Positions 8,829-17,452 of a DNA stretch of 46,595 bases are shown here, piece after piece (within the stretch, counting starts at the first letter, position 1; the number at the start of each line of letters is the position of its first letter). The notes beneath the pieces were generated by a model. The model searched no databases and was not told where the DNA came from. It saw nothing but the letters and a program-made list of their open reading frames with translations. Location: contig SCKK01000027.1 of the NCBI GenBank assembly GCA_004124475.1, positions 1 through 46,595 of the forward strand, given 5' to 3'. This stretch comes from Fidelibacterota bacterium (GTDB taxonomy: Bacteria; Fidelibacterota; Marinisomatia; Marinisomatales; SCKK01). Made by a program: the position numbers and the translations under genes.

Positions 8829-9725
8829 GTGAGAAATAGTTTAACCATCTGGCTGGTCATCTTTTTATTTAATGGGATAGCCTCCTTCACTCATATCGCT
8901 GGCAAGGAGGCGGTGATGAATTTATCTCCTTGGGTGGTAGGGTTTTTCAGATTTGTTTTAGGAGTGATAGCAGTTTGGGCACTGATGAAAATTCAGGGAA
9001 AAACAGTCACACTTGAGCCGGGAGATCAATGGCGGTTTTTTACATTGGCGATTCTGGCGGTGCCCATCAATCAACTTTCCTTTCTTATTGGTCTTCGCTT
9101 GACTCCTGCCTCTCATCCTGCAATTCTCTATGCAACCACCTCCGTTTGGGTGCTGTTGTTTGCTTTCTGGATGGGAATTGAACGGTTGCGCTGGTGGAAG
9201 TGGGCAGGCGTAGGACTCTCAATTGTTGGTGTATTGGTACTTATGGGTGGAGAACTGGTGAGTTTTCATAAGGGGACTGCGGTTGGAGATATAATTTTAT
9301 TAGTGGCAGTACTTTCCTGGGCGCTTTACACGACTTTGGGTAAACCCCTTGTAGAAAGATATGGGGCGCTTGAAACCACATTTATTGTGATGATATTTGG
9401 AGCACTCATGTATTTCCCATTTGGATTGATTGCCGTCCTTACTACAGATATCTCCGGTGTTGGCATGTCTGCCTGGCTCGGTGTAATTTACATGGGATTA
9501 ATTACCTCAGGAGTAGCGTATTATTTATGGTATTGGCTTTTGAAAAGGATCAGACCTTCTCAAGTGGCAGTGATTACGTGTGCTCAGCCTCCAACTGCGG
9601 CTCTCTTTGCCTGGATGATATTTGGGGATAAACCCGAAGGGAATTTGATATTGAGCGGAATAATGATTATGGCTGGTATATTTCTGATGGTGGCATACGG
9701 TGGACCCAAGCGGGAAATGCAATAG
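8829..9725 (+). CDS. EamA/DMT family transporter
   Basis: 298 residues with about ten hydrophobic segments arranged as two EamA repeats (roughly 8-140 and 150-290). The start is a GTG; no ATG is available nearby upstream. The second repeat carries the typical VAVITCAQPPTAALFAW region. DMT family members export metabolites or amino acids; the substrate is unknown. Confidence 0.88.
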   Translation: MRNSLTIWLVIFLFNGIASFTHIAGKEAVMNLSPWVVGFFRFVLGVIAVWALMKIQGKTVTLEPGDQWRFFTLAILAVPINQLSFLIGLRLTPASHPAILYATTSVWVLLFAFWMGIERLRWWKWAGVGLSIVGVLVLMGGELVSFHKGTAVGDIILLVAVLSWALYTTLGKPLVERYGALETTFIVMIFGALMYFPFGLIAVLTTDISGVGMSAWLGVIYMGLITSGVAYYLWYWLLKRIRPSQVAVITCAQPPTAALFAWMIFGDKPEGNLILSGIMIMAGIFLMVAYGGPKREMQ

Positions 9726-9828
9726 AGTATCGTTGAATTGATGTTGAATTAATTAAAGTAAAGGGATTGTAAACTAAAAATAACTTTATGAGATATATCC
9801 ACGGATCACTTCTTACTTCATAAATAGT

Positions 9829-10437
9829 ATGAAAAAACTCATTTGGATTACGATCTTTGCGGTTGCTTTTGGCTTGGTGGAAGCAGTGGTGGTTATCTAT
9901 CTTCGTATTCATTTTTATCCGGAAGGGTTTTACCTCCCACTGAATATTATTCCTACGAGAATCCTTTATATTGAGGTTATTCGTGAGGTCGCTACGTTAG
10001 TGATGTTAGTGGCTATAGGAATAATGGCCGGAAGGACAAGACTTGCCAAATTTGGTGCCTTTATGGTGTCGTTTGGAGTGTGGGACATTTTTTATTATTT
10101 CTGGCTTTATGTATTAATCGATTGGCCGAAATCACTCCTTGACTGGGATGTCCTTTTCCTCATCCCTATGCCATGGATAGGACCGGTTTTAGCGCCCGTA
10201 TTGGTAAGCTTGGGATTAACAGGCTGCGGCATGTGGATTTTTCTCCAGGAAGAAAGGGGCGTACAATTTAGGACAACACCGTTAGACTGGATTGTTGAAT
10301 TTTCTGCCACAGCACTTATGATTTCCACATTCTTTATGAATCGAGGAATGGAAACGCCGGTATTTTCTTGGTGGCTATTTCTTATTGGACTGATAGGAGG
10401 AATCGGGTATTTCCTGTGGCGTATTTTTCACTTATAA
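9829..10437 (+). CDS. Membrane protein of unknown function
   Basis: 202 residues with five or six membrane segments. A conserved-looking block reads FGVWDIFYYFWLYVL followed by LFLIPMPWIGPVLAPVL. I recognise no named family. The start ATG lies 103 bp after the EamA gene. No catalytic motif is seen. Confidence 0.7.
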   Translation: MKKLIWITIFAVAFGLVEAVVVIYLRIHFYPEGFYLPLNIIPTRILYIEVIREVATLVMLVAIGIMAGRTRLAKFGAFMVSFGVWDIFYYFWLYVLIDWPKSLLDWDVLFLIPMPWIGPVLAPVLVSLGLTGCGMWIFLQEERGVQFRTTPLDWIVEFSATALMISTFFMNRGMETPVFSWWLFLIGLIGGIGYFLWRIFHL

Positions 10438-10495
10438 AAAAATCCTCAAGATTATCCTTTAATGTGAAGAAAAATTTCTTCTCCTCGAAGATTTA

Positions 10496-11140
10496 ATGAT
10501 ATTTCATCCCAAATATTTAATCTTTCCCATAGACAGAAAGATATTCAAAAATGTCCTGACCCTTGCTCTTCCGGTTATTCTTGGGAACTTGAGCCGGGTG
10601 CTAATGAACATCACAGATGTGGCAATGGTAGGGAGGCTGGGCAAAAACGCCCTGGCAGCGGTAGGAATGGGAAGTTTTCTTATTCGGACGGTTATGTCCC
10701 GAAGGTTCGGGATGGTATTGCAGCCCGGACTGGTGTACAAACAGTGACATCAAGACGATTGGGAGAAAAGAAATTTGAGGAATGTGGGGTTGTTCTTTCT
10801 ACTCTTCCCTACAACAATTCTATCCTTTTTTACTAACGATCGTGAAGTTATTCGACTTGGTATATTTGTCTTGAGAATTTTAGGGGTGGTTCAATTTGCA
10901 GATGCCATTGGGATGACGCTCTGGTTTGCTTTGAGTGGCGCTGGGAACACTCGATATCCTGCCATTGCCGAAATGATTATTGCGTGGGGATTTTTCTTGC
11001 CGGCATGTTATATCACTGTAGTAAGAATGGGAGTCGGAATCGAATGTCCATAGATCTGTTTTTTCTTCTATCTTTTGTTTTATGCCGTGGCGGTTCTGTG
11101 GAAAGTGCTACAAGGGGATTGGAAGGAGATAAAAGTTTAA
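10496..11140 (+). pseudogene. Decayed MATE family efflux transporter
   Basis: The N-terminal segment (LTLALPVILGNLSRVLMNITD) and the C-terminal segment (ILRILGVVQFADAIGMTLWF, then ALSGAGNTRYP) are typical MATE, but only about 215 codons remain where about 450 are expected. A 16-bp TCCCGAA palindrome at 10697-10712 coincides with a frame change. Near 10795 the text jumps from the second-helix region straight to the late part (internal deletion), and another frame change after 11053 is needed to read the last residues (KVLQGDWKEIKV) to the stop at 11140. Confidence 0.85.
10697..10712. repeat. TCCCGAA/TTCGGGA palindrome
   Basis: A perfect 7-bp inverted repeat with a 2-base centre lies inside the MATE pseudogene exactly where the frame shifts. 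This suggests the unit inserted or replaced coding sequence. Confidence 0.65.
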
Positions 11141-11239
11141 TTGGAGTAAATATTGTTAATCCCAATCCGGGGGTTCTCCGGTGGAAATGTGTGTGATTTA
11201 TTCCGGATGTGACCTCAGTCATAATTTATGGACTACTTC

Positions 11240-11269
11240 TTGACAAGTAGGTGATTGGTAAATTATATT
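11240..11269 (+). promoter_or_regulatory. Candidate promoter TTGACA-N18-TATATT
   Basis: Hexamers at 11240-11245 and 11264-11269 are 18 bases apart, 145 bp before the M43 gene. The same two hexamers with the same spacing occur before the CHRD gene at 17379-17408. Sequence-based only. Confidence 0.4.
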
Positions 11270-11414
11270 AAAAATAATTCAAGGTGAGAAAATCACTTTA
11301 GAGCATAGCAAACAGAGTAGGGGAATAACCATTTCCCCTTTAGGGAGGGTGTTGTACAACCAATATATTTCTGACATTATCATACATTCAAATCATAAAT
11401 AATAAAAGATAGTT

Positions 11415-14400
11415 ATGTGGCATAGAATGCTAACACTGTTTATAGTTTTTGCCGGGTTGGTATATGGTCAGCAAAGCCGCATTGAAGCGGGAGCACAACA
11501 AACCGCTCAGTTTTCACCAGTAACTATTACACTGCCAGACGGTACAATAAAGGAATTGATACGTTGTGGAACCATTGATGAGGCATTGCCGGATATTCCT
11601 AGAGCGCCTGAGGATATTGAGCAATGGAAAACGGAAAACTTACACCTTCTAGAGAGGACTCTTGATATTCCTGTAGCATTTCACGTGATCACAGCAGCTG
11701 ATGGAACCACTGGTGATGTATCCGACCAACAAATCTATAATCAGATAGACACACTCACTACTGCCTATGCAGCTAATGGGCTATCATTTTCACTGCTAAG
11801 CATTGATCGCACGGCAAATGATGACTGGTTTTACAGCGACAATGAGTCTGCATATAAAGCGGCTCTTGCTGTCGACCCTGAACATACATTGAATATTTAT
11901 ACAACTACAGCCAGCGGTTATTTAGGCTATGCTTATTTCCCGTGGTCTTGGTCTGAAGACAATTATATGCATGGGGTTGTCCTGAACTACATTTCTCTTC
12001 CCGGTGGTATTTATCCTTACGATGAGGGGGATACAGGCACACACGAGGTGGGTCACTATTTAGGGCTTTATCATACCTTCGATGGAGGATGCACAACGCC
12101 CGGAGACTATGTGGATGATACCCCTCAGCAGCATGACGGTAATAATATTTTTAACTGTAATGAAACTTTGGATACATGCCCAAGCGATCCTGGAAACGAT
12201 CCGGTTCATAATTACATGAACTACACAGATGATCCCTGCTTATTCGAATTCACTTTAGGCCAGTTTGATAGAGTAAATTGGGCACTGTCCACTTATAAGC
12301 CGAGCCTTGGAAGTGGAGCGGTACTTACTATTGTTATTAATGAAGTTGATGCTGATCAAACTGGCACAGATAGTGCAGAATTCATCGAATTATATGATGG
12401 CGGGACAGGCAATACATCATTAGATGGATATGTTCTGGTACTCTTTAATGGGTCAGATGATGCTTCATATGGTGGTGCAATTGATCTTGATGGTTATTCC
12501 ACAGACGCTGACGGCTATTTTGTAGTGGGAAGCGCTAATGTTGCCAATGTAGACTTGATAGCATTTACAACCAATGGAATCCAGAATGGTGCTGATGCGG
12601 TAGCTTTATATTCTGGATATAACGATACAGACTTTCCTGGGGATACTCCAGTGACACTAACAAATTTAATAGACGCACTTGTTTACGATACCGATGACTC
12701 TGACGATTCTGGTTTACTTGTACTACTAAATAGCGGAGAACCGCAAATTAATGAAAATGGTAATGGCAATAAAGTTACTGAATCAAACCAAAGAAGGCCT
12801 GATGGTAGTGGAGGAGCAAGAAATACTAGTACATATATACAAGCAAGTCCTACCCCAGGAGCCACCAATAACATTCCATTTTCAATAGTCAATATTTTTT
12901 CTTTAAGCGATACCGAAACTGATGTTAAATACTCTGATAACCTGGTTTCTGTTGATGCAGCTGATTTTACAGTATTGGGAACTACTGGTATCTCCGTATT
13001 AACTGCAGCAATAGATGTTACTGATGCATCTTTAGTCCATTTAACTACTTCAGGAATCACTGCAGATATAGTTCTCGATACATTAATCGATGCGTCCCTT
13101 CCGGATACTATTGAATTTTATGCAGGAATTACTTCGATAGCTCTCACAAACACCAATAATCCTGGTGGTACAATTGATAATGTACATACGGCAACTTACC
13201 GGGGAATTGTTTCTGCAAATGACAATTATAACAATGTTTGGGTAAGTGATAGTACCGGTGAATATAATGGTGTTTTGATATTTGATTACAGTTTTGACGG
13301 CTTGGTTGCTGTGGGTGATGAAATTCTTATTACAGCCGTAAGAAACGTCAATAATAATCTTACCGAGCTAAAGAACCCCTCGCTGATTAGCACGGTATCA
13401 ACGGGCAATGAGCCTTATGCAGCTACTGTAATACCCGGCTCCGATATCGCCGAAACCCTTAGTGCCGACACTAATCCCGGTGAAAAGTGGGAAGGGCAGC
13501 TTGTAAAAATTGATAGTGCCTTTGTTGATAGTTCCGGCGATTATTTTTATCGATGCACGGATGATGGAGGTGCTACCTATTTTTATGTAGGCGACAATGT
13601 CGATTTCCAATTTGGTAGTATCTCTATGACTATTGGTTCTACCTATAATATAGTGGGTGTGGTTGATTTTGATAATGGTAAATACAGGATTAACCCCCGG
13701 GATGCGAATGATGTTGACACGGCGCTTTTGGGTAAGAGTGTATTGATTAATGAAGTTGATGCTGATCAAACTGGCACAGATAGTGAAGAATTCATCGAAT
13801 TGTATGATGGCGGGATAGGCAATACATCATTAGATGGATATGTTCTGGTACTCTTTAATGGGTCAGATGATGCTTCATATGGTGGTGCAATTGATCTTGA
13901 TGGTTATTCCACAGACGCTGATGGCTATTTTGTAGTGGGGAGCGCTAATGTTGCCAATGTAGACTTGGTAGCATTTACAACCAATCCTATCCAGAATGGT
14001 GCTGATGCGGTAGCTTTATATTCTGGATATAACGATACAGACTTTCCTGGGGATACTCCAGTGACACTAACAAATTTAATAGACGCACTTGTTTACGATA
14101 CCGATGACTCTGACGATTCTGGTTTACTTGTACTACTAAATAGCGGAGAACCGCAAATTAATGAAAATGGTAATGGCAATAAAGTTACTGAATCAAACCA
14201 AAGAAGGCCTGATGGTAGTGGAGGAGCAAGAAATACTAGTACATATATACAAGCAAGTCCTACCCCAGGAGCCACCAATAACATTCCATTTTCAATAGTC
14301 AATATTTTTTCTTTAAGCGATACCGAAACTGATGTTAAATACTCTGATAACCTGGTTTCTGTTGATGCAGCTGATTTTACAGTATTGGGAACTACTGGTA

Positions 14401-16085
14401 TCTCCGTATTAACTGCAGAAATAGATGTTACTGATGCATCTTTAGTCCATTTAACTACTTCAGGAATCACTGCAGATATAGTTCTCGATACATTAATCGA
14501 TGCATCCCTTCCGGATACTATTGAATTTTATGCAGGAATTACTTCGATAGCTCTCACAAACACCAATAATCCTGGCGGTACAATTGATAATGTACATACG
14601 GCAACTTACCGGGGAATTGTTTCTGCAAACGACAATTATAACAATGTTTGGGTAAGTGATAGTACTGGTGAATATAATGGTGTTTTGATATTTGATTACA
14701 GTTTTGACGGCTTGGTTGCTGTGGGTGATGAAATTCTTATTACAGCCGTAAGAAACGTCAATAATAATCTTACCGAGCTAAAAAATCCTTCGCTGATCAG
14801 TACGATATCAACGGGCAATGAGCCTTATGCAGCTACTGTAATACCCGGTTCCGATATTGATGAAACCCTTAGTGCCGACACTAATCCCGGTGAAAAGTGG
14901 GAAGGGCAGCTTGTAAAAATTGATAGTGCCTTTGTTGATAGTTCCGGTGATTATTTTTATCGATGCACGGATGATGGAGGTACCACCTATTTTTATGTAG
15001 GTGACAATGTCGATTTCCAATTTGGTAGTATCTCTATGACTATTGGTTCTACCTATAATATAGTGGGTGTGGTTGATTTCGATAATGGTAAATACAGGAT
15101 TAACCCCCGGGATGCGAATGATGTTGATGGCTTAATTACAGTAGTGAATCCACTCTCGGATATATCGGTTGATGAAGATTCCCCTGATACAACTCTTGGA
15201 GATCTGAATACAGTATTTTATTACCCTGGTGGTACATTAACTTTTAGCCACACAAACTCAGATACCACGCTGGTAGAAGTTATAGTTATAGGTGATACGG
15301 TATCTTTGAGTTTTTACCCCGATGCAAACGGGGATGCTGAACTGGTCTTTACCGCGACAAGCACCTCAGGAGACTCAATTTCAGATACGGTTATTGTCAC
15401 TGTTTTACCAGTAAACGATGCACCCCAATCTTTTGACTTGGTAGGTCCTGTTAATGACACGTACATTGAAATTACACCCGATAATTTAAACGAAGTTCTC
15501 ACATTTTCCTGGGGAGTCTCTATTGACATAGATGGGGATTCTATTGTTTACAGTCTGTTAGGGACAGACGGTCTTACTTTCCTCTCAGTAGATACTGTAA
15601 CGGAAACATCTATTGTGTGGTTTTATGAAGACCTTGAAGCTGCCATCGATTCCATCGATGTGGCAACAGGTACTTGGATGATAATCGCCAGTGATGATGA
15701 GTTGAACACAGAAGCTGGTAATGGTCCGTTTACATTAACAATTGACGCCGCGGCTTTGAGTGTAGACAAAGTTGAACTTATGCCAGATTTTTTTGCTCTA
15801 CACCCGAACTACCCGAACCCTTTCAACCCGGTGACGACCATTGCTTACGATATTCCTGAAGCAGCGGATGTCAGGATAGATATCTATGACATCTTAGGTC
15901 AAAAGGTACGGACATTGGTGAATAGTATGCACGAGGCAGCTTTCCATAAGGTAGTTTGGAATAGCAGGGATGACTACGGTAAGTCTGTACCGAGCGGGAT
16001 GTACATTTACCGTATCACCGCAACAGACCCATCCTCAGGTAAAACGAATTTCACTAAGGCTCGTAAGCTTGTCATGATTAAATAG
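11415..16085 (+). CDS. Secreted M43 (pappalysin/cytophagalysin) metalloprotease with lamin-tail repeats and T9SS-type sorting domain
   Basis: 1556 residues. A signal peptide (1-18, ending VYG) is followed by an M43 zinc protease domain with HEVGHYLGLYH (about 213-223), a cysteine-bearing GDYVDDTPQQ segment and the Met-turn HNYMNYTDDPC. Then come two nearly identical units of about 460 residues, each a lamin-tail domain (INEVDADQTG..., GADAVALY) plus a beta-rich, OB-like part. After that is a cadherin-like segment with VNDAP, and finally a C-terminal sorting domain beginning YPNPFNP and ending ARKLVMIK. It is probably exported and cell-surface attached or released. The last 280 bases and the terminator are identical to those of the DNRLRE gene. 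Confidence 0.9.
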   Translation: MWHRMLTLFIVFAGLVYGQQSRIEAGAQQTAQFSPVTITLPDGTIKELIRCGTIDEALPDIPRAPEDIEQWKTENLHLLERTLDIPVAFHVITAADGTTGDVSDQQIYNQIDTLTTAYAANGLSFSLLSIDRTANDDWFYSDNESAYKAALAVDPEHTLNIYTTTASGYLGYAYFPWSWSEDNYMHGVVLNYISLPGGIYPYDEGDTGTHEVGHYLGLYHTFDGGCTTPGDYVDDTPQQHDGNNIFNCNETLDTCPSDPGNDPVHNYMNYTDDPCLFEFTLGQFDRVNWALSTYKPSLGSGAVLTIVINEVDADQTGTDSAEFIELYDGGTGNTSLDGYVLVLFNGSDDASYGGAIDLDGYSTDADGYFVVGSANVANVDLIAFTTNGIQNGADAVALYSGYNDTDFPGDTPVTLTNLIDALVYDTDDSDDSGLLVLLNSGEPQINENGNGNKVTESNQRRPDGSGGARNTSTYIQASPTPGATNNIPFSIVNIFSLSDTETDVKYSDNLVSVDAADFTVLGTTGISVLTAAIDVTDASLVHLTTSGITADIVLDTLIDASLPDTIEFYAGITSIALTNTNNPGGTIDNVHTATYRGIVSANDNYNNVWVSDSTGEYNGVLIFDYSFDGLVAVGDEILITAVRNVNNNLTELKNPSLISTVSTGNEPYAATVIPGSDIAETLSADTNPGEKWEGQLVKIDSAFVDSSGDYFYRCTDDGGATYFYVGDNVDFQFGSISMTIGSTYNIVGVVDFDNGKYRINPRDANDVDTALLGKSVLINEVDADQTGTDSEEFIELYDGGIGNTSLDGYVLVLFNGSDDASYGGAIDLDGYSTDADGYFVVGSANVANVDLVAFTTNPIQNGADAVALYSGYNDTDFPGDTPVTLTNLIDALVYDTDDSDDSGLLVLLNSGEPQINENGNGNKVTESNQRRPDGSGGARNTSTYIQASPTPGATNNIPFSIVNIFSLSDTETDVKYSDNLVSVDAADFTVLGTTGISVLTAEIDVTDASLVHLTTSGITADIVLDTLIDASLPDTIEFYAGITSIALTNTNNPGGTIDNVHTATYRGIVSANDNYNNVWVSDSTGEYNGVLIFDYSFDGLVAVGDEILITAVRNVNNNLTELKNPSLISTISTGNEPYAATVIPGSDIDETLSADTNPGEKWEGQLVKIDSAFVDSSGDYFYRCTDDGGTTYFYVGDNVDFQFGSISMTIGSTYNIVGVVDFDNGKYRINPRDANDVDGLITVVNPLSDISVDEDSPDTTLGDLNTVFYYPGGTLTFSHTNSDTTLVEVIVIGDTVSLSFYPDANGDAELVFTATSTSGDSISDTVIVTVLPVNDAPQSFDLVGPVNDTYIEITPDNLNEVLTFSWGVSIDIDGDSIVYSLLGTDGLTFLSVDTVTETSIVWFYEDLEAAIDSIDVATGTWMIIASDDELNTEAGNGPFTLTIDAAALSVDKVELMPDFFALHPNYPNPFNPVTTIAYDIPEAADVRIDIYDILGQKVRTLVNSMHEAAFHKVVWNSRDDYGKSVPSGMYIYRITATDPSSGKTNFTKARKLVMIK
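12336..13717 (+). repeat. 1382-bp tandem unit, copy 1
   Basis: Repeats at 13746-15127 (offset 1410 bp, 28-bp linker) with only scattered single-base differences. It encodes one lamin-tail domain plus the following beta domain of the M43 protein. Confidence 0.95.
13746..15127 (+). repeat. 1382-bp tandem unit, copy 2
   Basis: Second copy of the unit at 12336-13717. Differences are mostly single substitutions, some changing residues (for example Thr to Ile near 13815 and Asn-Gly to Asn-Pro near 13985). The reading frame is preserved. Confidence 0.95.
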
Positions 16086-16166
16086 GAGTGGGTAATCATT
16101 CAGGAACTGAAACTGTTCTTTGAGATAAAAAATAGGGGCACAATTAATGGCCCCTATTTTTTACAA
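15806..16166 (+). repeat. Sorting-domain plus terminator cassette, copy 1
   Basis: 361 bp that appear base-for-base identical to 19969-20329 (offset 4163). It covers the coding sequence from the NYPNPFNP motif to the stop, the 3' untranslated part and the terminator hairpin. Confidence 0.93.
16127..16162 (+). terminator. Rho-independent terminator of the M43 gene
   Basis: The stem TAGGGGC/GCCCCTA, extended by an A-run pairing with a T-run, ends in TTTTTT. It lies 42 bp after the stop and is identical to the one at 20290-20325. Confidence 0.88.
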
Positions 16167-16246
16167 CCATGACACGGAAGGGACATGGTACCCACCCAAT
16201 AGAGTTAAAGAAGCCTTTTGGAATATGAATGGAAAGATGGAGGAGA

Positions 16247-17385
16247 ATGAAGAGATTGTCCCATATTGGAGTCAAGCAGTCTGCCAGAACAATACAAAAG
16301 ATCTGTCGTGAAGAAGGGTTAGGACGCAAGAAAAAGAGTAAACGTATCAAGCAACGTGATTTGCGTGCTATGGAAGGAAGCGAACTTTAAACTGCTTCGA
16401 TATTGGGTTGTGGATACGAAGGACTTTATAGATGTACCTTATTACGTTGAACGTATTTATAACGGTGGCTTTCCCCGTTATTTATATTAAGCCAGAGATG
16501 TTCGTACCAATGTACTTTTCAGCGCCTATGCTTTTGAACAGTCTAATGTGAACAGTACCTTGTTTATCCGGCGTTTATTTACCCATTTAGCATCATTGGG
16601 TATTCTTCTGAATGAGGTATCAATCCAGTCCGGTAACGGATCAGAGTTTCCACGAAACGGACTGGATTTAACTCAGCCAAGCGCATTTGAAAAAGCCATT
16701 ATGGATGTTAAGGTAAATTATATTCGAATCCCGCCAGGGGCGAAGAACCATCAGAGTGATATAGAGCGGGCAAATGGTCTTATTGAATATGAACTGTTAG
16801 AGATTGAACGATGGAGAACAAAAAGCTAACTGGTTGGGCTTTCTATCCCGACGTGTCAGCAATTTTATTAGGACATATTATTATACTTTTCATCATGCAT
16901 GTTTGAAATTATTCGAGAGGGGAACAAAGGGATTTAATGAAAAAAACCATAACCTATTATGACGGTTACAAGTATTGAAAAGTTCATATTTTTATCTCAA
17001 AACACATTTTCTGCCACAAATCGTGGGACGTAACCGCCATAATAAAATATACTATTAATCAGATATTCACGACGTGATAGTTCATTATTATGGTCGATTT
17101 AGTATAATAAACCATGCTTAGAAAATCCCTGACGTGTCGGGAGGAGTATTATTTTAATCGGTTAAGACCAACTCTTACCAGAAAAACAGAACACCTTACC
17201 AACGCATGAAACATGCGGGCATTCAATCCCAAACCGCTGAAAACGCCTGCCTCTGGACGGTAACTATTTTGGATGATCCTAAGCTGAAAAGAATTAACTT
17301 CAATTTACCCTGGCTGCCTGCCCGCAGGAGGCGGGGATACCATGTCTGTAAAGACGTCAATCCGCGCGATTATTTCACTTGACAA
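16247..17385 (+). pseudogene. Ruined integrase-core (DDE) transposase
   Basis: Fragments in changing frames: an HTH-like part (16247-16390, RTIQKICREEGLGRKKKSKR), then VVDTKDF with the first acidic residue (about 16405). Next, after stops, comes a rve-like core (16548-16829) with IQSGNGSEF, where the expected Asp of S-D-N-G is Gly, and QSDIERANG with the last Glu region. A further stretch to about 17385 (LDDPKLKRINFNLP, GYHVCKDVN) reads like the C-terminal tail. Several stops and a lost catalytic Asp mean it is dead. No clear terminal inverted repeats were found. It lies between the two sorting-domain cassettes. Confidence 0.75.
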
Positions 17386-17408
17386 CTCTTTATGTAGGAG
17401 TCTATATT
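17379..17408 (+). promoter_or_regulatory. Candidate promoter TTGACA-N18-TATATT
   Basis: Hexamers at 17379-17384 and 17403-17408 lie 45 bp before the CHRD gene start, with hexamers and spacing identical to the candidate at 11240-11269. Confidence 0.5.
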
Positions 17409-17452
17409 AATTGATAATGTCAGTCATTAATAACTAACAATAGGATATCACT

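Noticed and set aside
12683-13060. Long minus-strand frames of about 125 codons repeated at 14093-14470
   Set aside because: They are antisense shadows of the duplicated lamin-tail unit and duplicate only because the unit does.
17100-17140. Possible terminal inverted repeat of the dead transposase
   Set aside because: The only inverted repeat there is a TCCCGA-type palindrome fragment (CCTGACGTGTCGGG), with no partner at the left end.
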